Source: Magnetococcales bacterium
Lineage (GTDB): Bacteria; Pseudomonadota; Magnetococcia; Magnetococcales; JADGBX01
Reading direction: 5' to 3'
Assembly: GCA_015231265.1 (NCBI GenBank)
Contig: JADGBX010000012.1
Location: 1 to 39,091, forward strand
DNA length: 39,091 nucleotides
Of this stretch, positions 27,001-35,468 are shown piece by piece. The notes below the pieces were generated by a model. It saw nothing but the letters and a program-made list of their open reading frames with translations, was not told where the DNA came from and did no database searches. Every line of letters starts with the position of its first letter. Position 1 is the first letter of the stretch. The position numbers were made by a program, and so were the translations under genes.

Positions 27001-29032
27001 CACCGAAACGGGTGAGATTGTCGCCCGGATTGCCGTTGAGCACACCACGCCGGAGAGCGTCTTGTTGAAGTTCTCGATCAGCGATACCGGGATCGGCATG
27101 ACCGAGCAACAGATGGCCAAGCTGTTCCAATCATTCAGTCAGGCCGACGCCTCGACGACGCGTAAATACGGCGGCACCGGTCTCGGGTTGACCATCAGCC
27201 GGAAGTTGACCGAAATGATGGGTGGAGAGATCTGGGTCGAGAGCACACCGGGAGAGGGAAGCACCTTCCTCTTTACCGCCCGGTTCGAACACTCCGGCGA
27301 AAGCGTACGGCAGTGCGTTCTCCCCGATCCCGATCTGCGCGGCATCCCGATTCTGATCGTCGACGACAGCACCGCCGCCCGGGAGATCATGCACCAGCTC
27401 GGCGAGAGCCTTGCCTTCGAGACGGTATCGGTAGCAACCGGAGAAGAAGCCATTGCATTGATCAAGCGCCACGATTCCCACGGCACTCCGTTCAAACTTG
27501 TGTTCCTCGACTGGAAGATGCCGGAGATGAACGGTGTCGAAGTCAATCAAAGAATCAAGGGAGATCACACACTGCTCGCACCACCCAAAGTGATCATGGT
27601 CACAGCCTACGATCGGGACGAACTGGTTCAACAGATCGGCAAAGATCAGGTGGAAGGGTATCTCTCGAAACCGGTCACCGCATCAACCCTGATGGATGCG
27701 GCCATGGCATCCATGGGCCGAGGCGACGTTCAACATGACCGGGCGCGCACAACCGATCTCGGCGTCGAAACGGTGAGTGCGGTCGCCGGTGCGAATATTC
27801 TGCTGGTGGAGGACAATGAGATCAACCAACAGGTAGCCAAAGAGCTGCTGGAGATGGCCCACATGTCGGTGACCATCGCCGACAATGGTCAGGTCGGGAT
27901 CGAGAAGGTTCGGTCGGAGAGCTTCGACATCGTGCTGATGGACATGCAGATGCCGGTCATGGACGGCTATACGGCGACACGCACCCTCCGCGAGGACCAC
28001 CGCTTCGACGATCTGCCCATCGTGGCAATGACCGCCAACGCCATGGCAGGCGACCGGGAGAAGTGCCTGGACGCCGGCATGCAGGATCACGTCTCCAAAC
28101 CGATTGAACCTTCCGAGATGTATGCTGCTCTGGCCAACTGGATCAAACCGCGGGACGGTCTGGGTGTTGCCGCCGTGCGTCCGACCAGCCGTCGCTCGGA
28201 AACGGCTGAACCGGCCCTCCCCGAACTGGAAGGTGTGGATACACACACCGGTCTGGCCCGTGTCGGAGGCAGCCGCAAGATCTACCACGATCTCCTGCGC
28301 CGCTTCATCAAGGATCAGGCCGATACGTTGGCAGCGATCCGTTCCGCACTGGAGGTTGACGACTACCCTCTGGCAGAACGTTTGAGCCATACGACAAAAG
28401 GGGTTTCCGGCAGTTTGGGCGCCACTCTTCTGCAAGAACAGTCCGGAGAGCTGGAGAGCGCATGTCATGAACGGAATGAGGAGAGGATCGTACACACTCT
28501 GCCGCCTTTTGCCGAGACGCTGACGGCGCTTCTTGCAGAAACCGGGAGATTCTTTTCTACCCTGGATGCGCAGACGGGTGATTCCGGCGATCCCGTCACG
28601 GACTCCGGGGGGTGGAGCGACGCTCTGCCGGTTCTCAAGAAACTGCGGGATCTTGCAACGGACAACGATGGCGAGTGTGAAGACTACTTCCTGGAGAATA
28701 AGAGCGCCCTGACTGGGGTGGTATCACAAAACCAGTTATACCAACTGACCAATGATCTCCAGAATTATGCGTTCGACGACGCCGTGAAGAGCGTAGACCA
28801 GATTCTCCAGCAAGCGCCTGCCGAGGACGATGGGCCGGAGGATATCGGTCCCGATCTTGAACGGTTGATTGACATGGTCTCGGAGAATGACGGCGACGCG
28901 CTGGATCTCTATGATGCACTGAAATTATCGCTGACCAGACGTTTGCCCCAAGAGAGCATGGAGGCGTTGGACGACGCCTTACAAAACTACGATTTCGATT
29001 CTGCACTGGTGATTCTGCACGCACTTCGGTAG
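21089..29032 (+). CDS. Giant hybrid histidine kinase with four solute-binding-like sensor domains
   Basis: This 2647-residue protein starts with a signal sequence (about 12-32) and four periplasmic solute-binding (SBP_bac_3-like) domains near 43-275, 283-495, 510-740 and 745-985. Domains 1 and 2 are clear internal duplicates ([20 protein letters not shown]). A periplasmic segment with Cys1088-x2-Cys1091, membrane helices near 1133-1155 and 1172-1195, a dCache-like domain (about 1200-1510) and another helix (about 1525-1548) follow. The cytoplasmic part has two PAS domains, HisKA with His1850 ([11 protein letters not shown]), an ATPase domain ([21 protein letters not shown]), two receivers with Asp2141 and Asp2285, an HPt with His2434, and two copies of a short C-terminal module. 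It should relay amino-acid-like ligand signals. The start could be the second Met at 21098, which has GGAG before it. All phosphorelay residues are present. Confidence 0.93.
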   Translation: MECMRYRDWQPRFVAGFCFILLGLLTVSELSAEPRTTEATQEVIKVAYCEDCVPFHFKDAQGKATGMIIDLWRAWSEKTGRHITFLPYTWDETLKKVGAGEADVHAGLFFNEARDRYLDYGTPLTRTNAHVFLYKQLPPITHLSELKAYRVGVLKGDYVEGFLQEKLPQATIVPYPSYKAIMSALKAGELKTFAADTPTGIYHLQRHGLLGDYSVTDAQLLYANDWFVAVTAGRRALLETLNKGFKRISQEERLAIHRTWTSSADSKALVIAIDRDYPPLSRITTFGEPAGLLVDFWRAWGKATGRDVRFRMSDWADTLAAVKSGEADIHSGLFIDQKRKDSFSFTHPIYKINSTFYHRTDTTIPEDPASFGNHRVAVLKGSYQESALRTQYPELVLVSFSSWMQALRALYSGEVDAAVGEDHTMEQLLNETGWRSRITGLDQPVFSNVVYGAVAKDKESLLGLVNDGVEKLGVKALRQIEMAWITDPNQRIFKPDTDGSARYDLTLEEEAWLEAHPVLRLGVDPAWPPYDFVNDTGRHDGFSAEVLDHLARFLGIDISLTPGLSWKAALEGAEARTIDVISLCVPTPDRAHYLLFSNPIVKEPWVITTRKDQPLEGGIDALIGKRVLIAEGYAVGSLIQSAFPKLVYSEVATPLIGLKRVADGSADAYIGYRGAINHLMKHEGLNTLHIANPSGLAPSSLSICIRSDWPELVGMINKWLLFIGKETLDEAANRWLSTSNLKRESVRVAFGSNKPPFIFAPGSHRGLEIDIVREALAVSDIDMIPMELTNEGLTKIMASDVTVAAAAGVQHDPASPYHHSSNYIFFDNAAYTLESAQTTLTDLDALKGRRIAIWGTGHKDLGKRFFDLFNPKSRVEHTPDFYEIADQGLQVRSFFEGKADTLIIDSTILGWQINQQADAVDTRPALTRHDLFESRTGFSIAFRDKTLRDRFEAGLAELKKSGRYQHLVDTYKDGNYQIIHDYAALIGTLLQPSLFSDKSDIIKALLPPLTHALSIVESIEITDRYDNQLVRSVRDGETQHDGYAVTFRVQDYANDVGRTVEYGRVTITFRGGAQRARWPNVHNIVNACSHCNPIEKSEMLKVVAAFAQTASNRIRPDQPQQPSTPRSESSISMEAVVTLVPIVLIVLLLGALILPRLVSDEMIARQFGSRYFRTLVLGGAVIMVVVVAVLVVYTLGKNRMTVLDAIRDELKVVLLSTMERSDLWVQERQYFLTQLGHDRQLQELTRRLLTVQPTREALSKSMALRKLRNYLAAHEQEIGHLGFFIINRDRISIGSKRDTNLGSLNLIEKRHPELLSQAFAGTAVFIPPIRSDVVLSDKEGTDYKPLNMFFAAPIYDSMGSVIAVLTTRIDPKGELSRIMHGGRIGTSGETYMVDEDGRMVTRSRFVDQLKEIGLISPSDPNTTEVIVRDPGRNLLETGENDDIDGERPLTEMARGLMALKGTYDAEEEHAEHPGHSRIVINMEGYRDYRGVPVFGAWMWEQHLGLGLTTEIDVAEVLAGHHTLRTNLIIIAASTLLLAIISILLTLTFGQRATTILRRTQDELEEIVDTRTQELEESRERQELALKGGSLGFWDVDLVTGRTVVNERYAEIFGFPVDDLVLKRDEWVERIHPDDRDRVLALGRRYRLNDGNTYEPEFRIITPAGKERWVISKGAAVSRYSDGKVIRMVGTVQDVSDRKEAERVLQERENTFRALAENSPDVIMRIDRHHRYLYVNSRVQEMTDIPPEAFLNKTHEEIGFPLKTSQFLDAVIDVVLQSKSNHRVEFQLPNGAWVDWSLAPELDDKGALTAIMTTARDISGLKETEAALDKARQLAEEATRAKSDFLANMSHEIRTPMNAIIGMSHLALQTDLTAKQQDYVHKIHTAANALLGIINDILDFSKIEAGKLEVEQVPFQLQDVMDNLTNLITVKVREKGLEFLVATENDVPNGLIGDPLRLGQILTNLANNAVKFTETGEIVARIAVEHTTPESVLLKFSISDTGIGMTEQQMAKLFQSFSQADASTTRKYGGTGLGLTISRKLTEMMGGEIWVESTPGEGSTFLFTARFEHSGESVRQCVLPDPDLRGIPILIVDDSTAAREIMHQLGESLAFETVSVATGEEAIALIKRHDSHGTPFKLVFLDWKMPEMNGVEVNQRIKGDHTLLAPPKVIMVTAYDRDELVQQIGKDQVEGYLSKPVTASTLMDAAMASMGRGDVQHDRARTTDLGVETVSAVAGANILLVEDNEINQQVAKELLEMAHMSVTIADNGQVGIEKVRSESFDIVLMDMQMPVMDGYTATRTLREDHRFDDLPIVAMTANAMAGDREKCLDAGMQDHVSKPIEPSEMYAALANWIKPRDGLGVAAVRPTSRRSETAEPALPELEGVDTHTGLARVGGSRKIYHDLLRRFIKDQADTLAAIRSALEVDDYPLAERLSHTTKGVSGSLGATLLQEQSGELESACHERNEERIVHTLPPFAETLTALLAETGRFFSTLDAQTGDSGDPVTDSGGWSDALPVLKKLRDLATDNDGECEDYFLENKSALTGVVSQNQLYQLTNDLQNYAFDDAVKSVDQILQQAPAEDDGPEDIGPDLERLIDMVSENDGDALDLYDALKLSLTRRLPQESMEALDDALQNYDFDSALVILHALR

Positions 29033-29179
29033 GTGTCTTAAAGATAACGACCACCTCAATACTTCGGCAACTGGTGTTCATTCATCGATCACTCTATCCT
29101 TGGTCGACAATTCACCATGGTGTGGCCGGTAAGGAGATATGCTCCATCCACCCATCCCATCGGCTTGGGGAGAGTAGAT

Positions 29180-30793
29180 ATGCTTATCCTGAGAACAGTA
29201 ACTACCTCTTTGCTCGCACTTCTCCTGATTGTTCTCAGTCTCGGGTATACTCCTCACGTTCGTGCTGCCGACGCCGATTCCGATGTGCACCGGCTTGCAT
29301 TGATCATCGGCAACAGCGATTACCACCATATTCGTCGTTTGCACACTCCCGCCAACGATGCAGAAGATCTCTCTGAAAAGCTGCAAGGCCTCGGTTTTGA
29401 AGTGTTTAAGGGGATCGACATGGAACAGGCGTCCATGGAGCGTCTGATCAACCGTTTCATGAAACGCCTGAACGGGACCAGGGATATCGGTCTCTTCTTC
29501 TACGCCGGACATGCTGTCCAAGCGGCTGGGGAGAACTATCTCATACCGGTCGACGCCGACGTTCAAGGGTCGTATCAGCTTCGCTATAAGACGGTGCCCC
29601 TCCGGTTCATCCTCGAATCCATGGAGAGTCACCGGACACACAACAACGCGATCAACATCATTCTGCTCGATGCCAGCCGGAACACCCCCTTCACAGGGTT
29701 CAAGTCGGATAGTCCCGGATTGGCTCCGCTGCGTCCACAGGGCGAAGCGTTCATTGCCTACGCTGCCAAACCGGGAGACCTGACCAAAGAGAGTTCAGGT
29801 CGTAACGGGATGTTCACACAATATCTCCTCGAACATATCGGTCGACACGGAGAGGACATCAACACCCTTTTCAACCACGTCAGACGGAGCGTTTTTACGG
29901 CAACCAAAGGGGAACAGCGACCTTGGACAGCCAACAGTCTGCTGCACGCCTTCCTCTTCTCACCTGAAACAACGCCACAGGTTGCTGCGCTTTCCACAGC
30001 CGACACCACGCTGCAAGAGAAGGCGATCGACACCGAGAGGAAGCTGGTTGATGTTGATAATAAAAAGAACATCGACACATGGATCGATCCAAAAACCAAG
30101 ATCGAATTCGTCAAGATCCCAGGCGGCTGTTTCAGAATGGGCGGTGAACTCTACGATGAACGACCGATACACAAAGAGTGCGTCAAGGATTTCTGGCTTG
30201 GAAAGTATGAGCTGACCAACCAACAGTATCGTCTCTTTCGCCCCGATCACGACAGTGGCAAATATCGGCACAGTGTACTCAATGAAGATGACCAGCCGGT
30301 GGTTAATGTCAGTTGGAAAGAGATGAGAGAGTTCACGCGCTGGCTTTCCCGTCACGGTAACGGTTCGTTCAGGCTGCCGACGGAGGTGGAGTGGGAGTAC
30401 GCTGCGCGGGGAGGGACAACGACCAAATACCATTGGGGGGATGCAATCTCCTCGGAGAATGCCAACTACTCCTCAACAGGCAGTGTTCACCGCACCGCCC
30501 AGTTGTTCGAGAGCGTTGTCGCGTCAGTAGGCGCTTTCCCGCCCAATCCATTTGGCCTACACGACATGCTGGGGAATGTTAAGGAGTGGACCTGTTCGAA
30601 GTTGGTTGCCAACTACAGGTTCTCCCAACGTCTATGGAATAGGTGTGATGATTCCCGGGATGGAATACGGGTCTTCAGAGGTGGCAGTTGGTACAGCCGT
30701 CCGGAACATCTGCGAGCCGCTTACCGTTATGGAACGCAACCGCACATGAAAGATAATACCATTGGCGCGAGGATTCTGAGAGAGGCCCCATAA
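29180..30793 (+). CDS. Secreted caspase-like / FGE-fold fusion with Cys-to-Ser active site
   Basis: The start at 29180 is chosen over an upstream ATG at 29117 because GGGGAG lies 7 bases before it and it opens with a clean signal peptide (MLILRTV...LLALLLIVLSLG, cleavage near RAADA). This gives 537 residues. A peptidase C14/caspase-like domain (about 35-265) has the catalytic His111 in FFYAGHAVQ, but where the nucleophile should be (consensus LDACRDNPF) it reads LDASRNTPF: Ser166, codon AGC. It is thus probably inactive or a binding decoy. A linker (about 270-315) leads to an FGE-sulfatase (SUMF1-like) fold domain with LGKYELTNQQY, RLPTEVEWEYAARGG and GLHDMLGNVKEW. The Cys pair of true formylglycine enzymes is absent from VFRGGSWYSRPEH. 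It lies 147 bp after the giant kinase gene. Confidence 0.88.
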   Translation: MLILRTVTTSLLALLLIVLSLGYTPHVRAADADSDVHRLALIIGNSDYHHIRRLHTPANDAEDLSEKLQGLGFEVFKGIDMEQASMERLINRFMKRLNGTRDIGLFFYAGHAVQAAGENYLIPVDADVQGSYQLRYKTVPLRFILESMESHRTHNNAINIILLDASRNTPFTGFKSDSPGLAPLRPQGEAFIAYAAKPGDLTKESSGRNGMFTQYLLEHIGRHGEDINTLFNHVRRSVFTATKGEQRPWTANSLLHAFLFSPETTPQVAALSTADTTLQEKAIDTERKLVDVDNKKNIDTWIDPKTKIEFVKIPGGCFRMGGELYDERPIHKECVKDFWLGKYELTNQQYRLFRPDHDSGKYRHSVLNEDDQPVVNVSWKEMREFTRWLSRHGNGSFRLPTEVEWEYAARGGTTTKYHWGDAISSENANYSSTGSVHRTAQLFESVVASVGAFPPNPFGLHDMLGNVKEWTCSKLVANYRFSQRLWNRCDDSRDGIRVFRGGSWYSRPEHLRAAYRYGTQPHMKDNTIGARILREAP

Positions 30794-30842
30794 TGCGATG
30801 ATGGTGGCTATTACTGGTCGGGAAAAGAGAAGAGCCAAGCGA

Positions 30843-30876
30843 ATCGGCCTCCCCAACGCTGGTTGAGAAGGCCGAT
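30843..30876. terminator. Hairpin between convergent genes
   Basis: ATCGGCCT (30843-30850) and AGGCCGAT (30869-30876) form a perfect 8-bp stem, with a CAAC/GTTG inner stem. It lies between the convergent stops at 30793 and 30918 and could serve both directions. No T tract follows on either side, so a Rho-independent function is uncertain. Confidence 0.4.
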
Positions 30877-30917
30877 CCATTGTAGAAACGTCTTTATGAT
30901 GTCTCAGGACTCGACAG

Positions 30918-31688
30918 TCAGTCTCTCACAAGGCGAAATCCCAGGCGGAAGCGGCGATCATCCTGGAACCAAACACCTCTCTCTGCAGAGCGTAGATACT
31001 GTTCACTGTGATCAAATCCGCCCCCACGGGCCACGCGGGAGTTGCCATCTTCTGGACCTTCGGGGTCTTCACGGGGTGAGCTGGCGTAGAAGCTCTTATC
31101 GTACCAGTCGGCAACCCATTCCCAGACATTGCCGTGCATGTCATAGAGGCCCCACGCGTTGGGCTTCTTCTGTCCAACGGGGTGTGTCTCATCATCAGAA
31201 TTGTCGTCAAACCATGCGTATTCACCTATTTTTCTCGGGCTGTCTCCAAAAGAGTAGGTCGTGGTGCTTCCAGCACGGCAGGCATACTCCCATTCAGCTT
31301 CTGTGGGAAGACGGTAGCGTTTGCCACCTTCGCTCTTATTCAGTTTGCGGATGAATTTCTTAACATCTCGCCAATTCACCTGTTCAACAGGCCGGTCTTT
31401 GCCCTTGTATTTGCTTGGATTATCTCCCATAACAGCAATCCACTGCTGTTGAGTCACCTCATACTTGCCCATATAAAAGGGCTGGGTAATGGTCACATTG
31501 TGCTGCGGTGTTTCGTCAGCTTCACCTTTTTCAAAGTTCAGATCGACGCCCATGGTGAATGATCCCATGGGAATCTGAACGAAGGTCATGCCGATGGCGT
31601 TCGTATACTCTTTGGAGCCCGCCTGGGCGCTGCCGAAGGTCACTACCATACAGAAGGAAGCCAGTAATAAAAGTGACGTTTTTCTCAT
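30918..31688 (-). CDS. Secreted FGE-sulfatase-fold (SUMF1-like) protein
   Basis: This 256-residue protein has a signal peptide (MRKTSLLLLASFCMVVTFGSAQA) followed by one complete SUMF1/FGE-like domain: GMTFVQIPMGSFTMG, MGKYEVTQQQW, RLPTEAEWEYACRAG, GLYDMHGNVWEWVADWY, ARGGGFDHSEQYLRSAER. The catalytic Cys pair of aerobic formylglycine-generating enzymes is missing, so it is better seen as a binding protein of the same fold. A good ribosome binding site (GAGGGG) precedes the ATG. It lies 62 bp after the caspase-FGE gene on the same strand and faces the Ser-caspase gene. The same domain occurs at the C-terminus of both neighbours, so all three are likely to work on one process at the cell surface. 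Confidence 0.88.
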   Translation of the reverse strand: MRKTSLLLLASFCMVVTFGSAQAGSKEYTNAIGMTFVQIPMGSFTMGVDLNFEKGEADETPQHNVTITQPFYMGKYEVTQQQWIAVMGDNPSKYKGKDRPVEQVNWRDVKKFIRKLNKSEGGKRYRLPTEAEWEYACRAGSTTTYSFGDSPRKIGEYAWFDDNSDDETHPVGQKKPNAWGLYDMHGNVWEWVADWYDKSFYASSPREDPEGPEDGNSRVARGGGFDHSEQYLRSAERGVWFQDDRRFRLGFRLVRD

Positions 31689-31750
31689 TAATTTGATCCC
31701 CTCTCGAAGTATTGCCGACTATCATGGAGCCACTATGGAAACCGCAGTGA

Positions 31751-33754
31751 TTACCGCACTTGGCGCAACAGACGCGCACCCAGATAATAACTACTGAGAC
31801 CCGCATCCAACTTTCCACGGTAAGCAGCATTTACGTAAGATGGGTAATTGTACCAGCTTCCTCCTCGATAAACGATATACGCGTTATCGTTGACGCCACT
31901 CTCCCGCGTAATACACTCGCTGGTGCCGTATTTGGCGTACAGTGAGCAGGTCCACTCGAAGACATTGCCGAGCATGTCATAGAGACCGAAAGCGTTGGGT
32001 TTGAATTTGCCTACGGGGGCTGTATTGGCATAGCCGTCGTTACACTTATGGTGTGTCCAGTCCGCCCAAGCGTTCTTTCGTCGTGAGGTTTCGTCGTGAA
32101 CATTTGCGTACTGACACGCGTCGTTGACGTCCGTACCCCAATACCGCTCGGTGCGTGTTCCTGCTTTTGCGGCATACTCCCATTCGGTCTCCGTCGGGAG
32201 GCGAAAGAGGCCATTGCCACGGGCATTCAGCTTACTGATGAACTGCTGCACCTCTTTCCAGGAGATATTTTCAACCGGTCGATCAGCCTGTTTGAATTGT
32301 GACGGATTGGATCCCATCACGTGTGTCCACTCCGACTGTTTAATCTCGTATTTTCCGAGCCAGAACGCCGAAACGCAGGCCTCTTTGCCCATATCCAGGC
32401 ACCCCGCCTTGACCTTGACGAACTCCATGCCGGTGACCGGTTCCCGCCACTTGTTGCCTCTGGGGTTGCTTGGTCTTCTGTTTTGCTTGGGGGTGTGGCT
32501 GGCTGAGGTTGGGTGCTCTCTCCGAGAGGCGCTGGCGGCTACACGGGATGATTGCGCGCTCTTTTCCAATTGCTCTTCTAAAGCATCAAGAGCGCTGCTC
32601 TCCGGATTGATCTGTCGGATACGCTGTATGTAGCTCTTTGCTTTGCTCGTCTGCTGACGAGAGAGCGCTTTTTTCGCCAATTGAGCGTAGCGTTTTTCGA
32701 TCTTGACCAGACCGAGTACAGCATCGCGATTGCCGGGGTCGCGTCGCGCCACTTCATTGAAACAGTCCAGAGCATTGCGTGGATTGCGCGTGGAGAGGCT
32801 CTTGGGCCGTGTCAGTCGATTACTTTCAAGCAGCGTTCGACACACGGGCATGAGTGAGGTCACTTCCGACCGTGGAGAAGGGGGAGCAGGTGCCGGGTCA
32901 GGGACTTTCGACATCGCGTATTTCTGCTCAATGGCTGGTGGAGAGTCCTGGGCGCTCTCACGACTGTTGCCATCAGTGGCAAAGACGAACGATTGCAGCA
33001 AGCTGTTGGATGTCCATGGGCGTTGTTCGCCATTGGACTCCCGGAAGACGCCTCGCCGTACTTTGTCGAACAGTCCATTGATGTCCTGGCCCGGTGTATC
33101 GACATTGCTTAGAAAATGCTTGGTAAAGGTGCCGTTTCGACCGCTGCCATCCGCCGCCTTGTCTCCGGGGCCCGTTGCAAAGGCGATGAATGATCCCCCT
33201 TTGGCATGCAGTGGAGCCAAACCTGATCCTGTAGAACGGAAACTGCGAAAGGGATTATCCCGACACGCATCAAGGATGATCACGTTGATGGCGCTGTTTT
33301 TCGTTCTGTCCTCTTCCATGGAAGCCAGAACAAAGCCTGCGGGCACCGCCTTGTAGCGCACCTGACCGGCAGCACGAATATTGGCATCCACCGGAATCAG
33401 GTAGTTTTCACCCTCAATCTGTACTCCGTGGCCTGCGTAGAAGAACAGTCCTGTACTCTTTTTCCCCCTTAGGCGATCGGTAAAATCTCCGATCAAACCC
33501 TCCATAGCTTCCTGATCCAGATCGAGACCTTTCAGAACCGTAAAACCAAGCGTCTCCAGTTTGGCGGCCATATCCCGGGCATCATTGATGGGATTATCCA
33601 GTTGAGAGATATGTTGGTACTTGCCATTTCCGATGACCAGCGCCACGCGATCCTGGGACCCTGCAGCAGTGCCGGGCATCGCCAGCCACGAAGTGAGCAG
33701 AACCACGACGGCCATGAACTGAATCACGCTTCTGGGAATCATAGATAATTCCAT
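31751..33754 (-). CDS. Secreted caspase-like protease / helical linker / FGE-fold fusion
   Basis: The open frame starts at 33895, but the first 47 residues do not look like a signal peptide. The ATG at 33754 (or 33742) gives MELSMIPRSVIQFMAVVVLLTSWLAMPGTAAG, a standard one, so 667 residues are predicted. The caspase-like domain (about 33-265) keeps both catalytic residues: His109 in FFYAGHGVQ and Cys164 in LDACRDNPF. The middle (about 305-430) is helical and TPR-like (PRNALDCFNEVARRDPGNRDAVLGL), then a basic Ser/Arg-rich linker. The C-terminus is an FGE-like domain (LGKYEIKQSEW, RLPTETEWEYAAKAG, GLYDMLGNVFEW) without the formylglycine-enzyme Cys pair. It is the apparently active partner of the Ser-substituted paralogue. 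Caspase-FGE proteins are found in many bacteria, some in defence or programmed death contexts. Confidence 0.9.
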   Translation of the reverse strand: MELSMIPRSVIQFMAVVVLLTSWLAMPGTAAGSQDRVALVIGNGKYQHISQLDNPINDARDMAAKLETLGFTVLKGLDLDQEAMEGLIGDFTDRLRGKKSTGLFFYAGHGVQIEGENYLIPVDANIRAAGQVRYKAVPAGFVLASMEEDRTKNSAINVIILDACRDNPFRSFRSTGSGLAPLHAKGGSFIAFATGPGDKAADGSGRNGTFTKHFLSNVDTPGQDINGLFDKVRRGVFRESNGEQRPWTSNSLLQSFVFATDGNSRESAQDSPPAIEQKYAMSKVPDPAPAPPSPRSEVTSLMPVCRTLLESNRLTRPKSLSTRNPRNALDCFNEVARRDPGNRDAVLGLVKIEKRYAQLAKKALSRQQTSKAKSYIQRIRQINPESSALDALEEQLEKSAQSSRVAASASRREHPTSASHTPKQNRRPSNPRGNKWREPVTGMEFVKVKAGCLDMGKEACVSAFWLGKYEIKQSEWTHVMGSNPSQFKQADRPVENISWKEVQQFISKLNARGNGLFRLPTETEWEYAAKAGTRTERYWGTDVNDACQYANVHDETSRRKNAWADWTHHKCNDGYANTAPVGKFKPNAFGLYDMLGNVFEWTCSLYAKYGTSECITRESGVNDNAYIVYRGGSWYNYPSYVNAAYRGKLDAGLSSYYLGARLLRQVR

Positions 33755-33905
33755 GTGCTGCCAGTTGATTATAACTAACTTGAAAAGTCTGAATAAAACA
33801 GAGGTCAATGTTACACGATGTGCATGTGCACGGCCACTGTCGAGTCCTTCGAATGTAAGGGAAACGAACTGATTGCAAAAAGCGTACAACATCAACGTTT
33901 CTTTT

Positions 33906-34091
33906 TAGGGCGTGTCCTCAATGAGAACGAATCAGCGTTTGTGACTGAAAATGCAGCAGGCAAGGCGTGAGGAGCGCGGTTTGGCACGGCCAAATGAGCG
34001 ACGAACAACGCAGCATGGTGCATTTTCAGGCCAAACCCGAAGGGCTGGCGGCACGCCAGCGCGGTTTCGAGCTCATTGAGGACACTCCCTA
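33906..34091. mobile_element. 186-bp MITE-like element with 20-bp inverted repeats
   Basis: The ends TAGGGCGTGTCCTCAATGAG (33906-33925) and CTCATTGAGGACACTCCCTA (34072-34091) are inverted repeats with one mismatch. The outer TA on both sides could be a TA target duplication, as made by IS630/Tc1-type and some IS5-type elements. There is no transposase. Inside are further perfect palindromic arms: CTGAAAATGCA/TGCATTTTCAG (33945-33955 and 34019-34029), GGTTTGGC/GCCAAACC, and a GCTGGCG-GCA-CGCCAGC hairpin (34044-34060). The whole can fold into one long cruciform. A related terminus (TAGGGCCTGTTAAC on the minus strand) lies at 34279-34292, so another element fragment may abut it. Apart from these and the start region of the caspase gene, I see nothing in 33755-34386. 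Confidence 0.75.
33928..34046 (+). repeat. Dispersed repeat copy 1 (inside the MITE-like element)
   Basis: From CGAATC to GAAGGGCT this 119-bp stretch matches 35193-35313 in the same orientation. Shared blocks include AGGCAAGGCGTGAG, TTTGGCACGGCCA, GCGACGAACA and TATGGTGCATTTTCAGG-like sequence. It is the intact copy; the second is diverged and lacks the terminal repeats. Confidence 0.8.
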
Positions 34092-34386
34092 ATGACTTTA
34101 CCGCCGTTTCCAGCCAAAAAAGAATACGAAGGTGAGGTGGTTTTGTCTGGAAACCCTTCGGGACGGGGTCATCTATTCCCATGACTGTGTTGTCTGTCGC
34201 TGACGTACGGCACGTACGCTGCACTCCAGACGCCTTATCCTGGAAATACATGACTCCCGTCGTCGCCAAGTCATGAGCGTTAACAGGCCCTAAAACTCAA
34301 GCAAGCGCTCAATGGATGAGATTATGGAGTGTTACAAGCCCAGTGCCGTTGCGATCAACATCTAGGAAATCGAGGAACGTGTTCAA

Positions 34387-35022
34387 TCAAGACGCGCGGG
34401 AAAGATGGAAGCAGTAGAAGTAGATGTAGTCCAGGTCGTCGATGTGGGCGCGGCTGATGTAACGGCTCGCTTTGACGGAGATGCCGTTGGCTGCAAATTT
34501 CCCTGTGTAGATCTCCATCAGTTTATCACACGCGAGATCCGATGCATCGTCACAGCCGTAGAAGTCACAGCGGCGCGCCATCCACGGGGCATTCTCTGGG
34601 GAGGTTGCGCCATAAGGCCTTGGCACGACATTCACCACCAATGTGGTTGAGTGCCCCACCAGTTTGTGCACGTTTTCCAGCGTCTCGAAGTGTTCGCAGT
34701 AGGCACCGTTCTCGCCGTAGATGGAGAGCGGGTTGTCGATGAAGATGAGAGAACACTCCTGCGACCCCTCCTCCAGAGTGCGCAACCATTCGACGGAGTC
34801 CTGATTCTTGATGGTGGCGTCGGGGTGGTTCTTGCGGAAAGTGTCAATAGCCGCCTGATCGAGATCGAATCCCAGAAACTCTCCGGTTCGTTCACGGAGC
34901 CAGGAGGAGACGCTGCCACCGCTACCGCAGAAGAGATCGATTGTGTTCGGCTTGGAACCGACATGTTCGGAAACGAATTCGTAGGCCTTCGGCAGGGCGT
35001 CGGCGTGGATGGTTCGGCGCAT
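34387..35022 (-). CDS. Class I SAM-dependent methyltransferase-like protein
   Basis: This 211-residue protein has a Rossmann methyltransferase core. Motif I is IDLFCGSGGSVSSWL (residues 28-42), an acidic FDLD lies at 52-55, and NQDSVEWL follows (motif III position). A motif IV-like IFIDNPLSIYG (94-104) has DNPL at the place where N6-adenine and RsmD-like enzymes have D/N-PP-Y/F. I cannot name its substrate. There is no restriction endonuclease gene beside it, so it could be an orphan DNA or RNA methyltransferase or a small-molecule enzyme. The gene stands alone, with diverged copies of one 120-bp repeat on either side, which hints that it was brought in by, or trapped between, mobile sequences. 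The start is ATG with a weak ribosome binding site. Confidence 0.72.
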   Translation of the reverse strand: MRRTIHADALPKAYEFVSEHVGSKPNTIDLFCGSGGSVSSWLRERTGEFLGFDLDQAAIDTFRKNHPDATIKNQDSVEWLRTLEEGSQECSLIFIDNPLSIYGENGAYCEHFETLENVHKLVGHSTTLVVNVVPRPYGATSPENAPWMARRCDFYGCDDASDLACDKLMEIYTGKFAANGISVKASRYISRAHIDDLDYIYFYCFHLSRAS

Positions 35023-35192
35023 TGTTGGTCACTTTCTGACGGTGTGGACTCTCCCCGGACTTCTGTCCTTCGAGTGTACTCGCCGCGTTGCCCGAATGCA
35101 AAAGAGCGGTTGTTTGCCAAGCGTGTCATTGCGGTTTATGACCACCCTACCTTCCGTTTTCATGTTAGCTCGGATAGTGGCCGCTATGCGGG

Positions 35193-35313
35193 CGAATCCA
35201 CGTTTGTGGCTGACAATAGAACAGGCAAGGCGTGAGAAGGGGTGTTTGGCACGGCCAGAAATGCGACGAACACCATTCAGTATGGTGCATTTTCAGGCAT
35301 AACCAGAAGGGCT
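35193..35313 (+). repeat. Dispersed repeat copy 2 (diverged, without terminal repeats)
   Basis: This is homologous to 33928-34046 in direct orientation, about 75-80 percent identical by eye. It lies in the 446-bp spacer between the methyltransferase gene and the response regulator. The outer inverted repeats of the intact element are not recognisable here, so this copy is older or truncated. I see no gene in 35023-35468. Confidence 0.75.
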
Positions 35314-35468
35314 TGCGAACCCTGCCGACGGTGCAGGTGTTTCCCTTCTGTCAGGCTCCTGCTTCAGCGCTGATGACAGGATGAAAAACAAATCTCTGGA
35401 CCACAGCTTCATGGAATGTCACCATTGCAGAGAACTCGTATCTCCCCACTCTCAAATGACAGTCGACC

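Noticed and set aside
29117-29179. Upstream ATG extension of the Ser-caspase gene
   Set aside because: The 21 extra residues would bury the signal peptide, and the strong GGGGAG site belongs to the ATG at 29180.
33892-34269. 125-residue minus-strand open frame over the MITE-like element
   Set aside because: It runs through the palindromic element and its neighbour, has no recognisable domain, and its frame is a by-product of the repeat.
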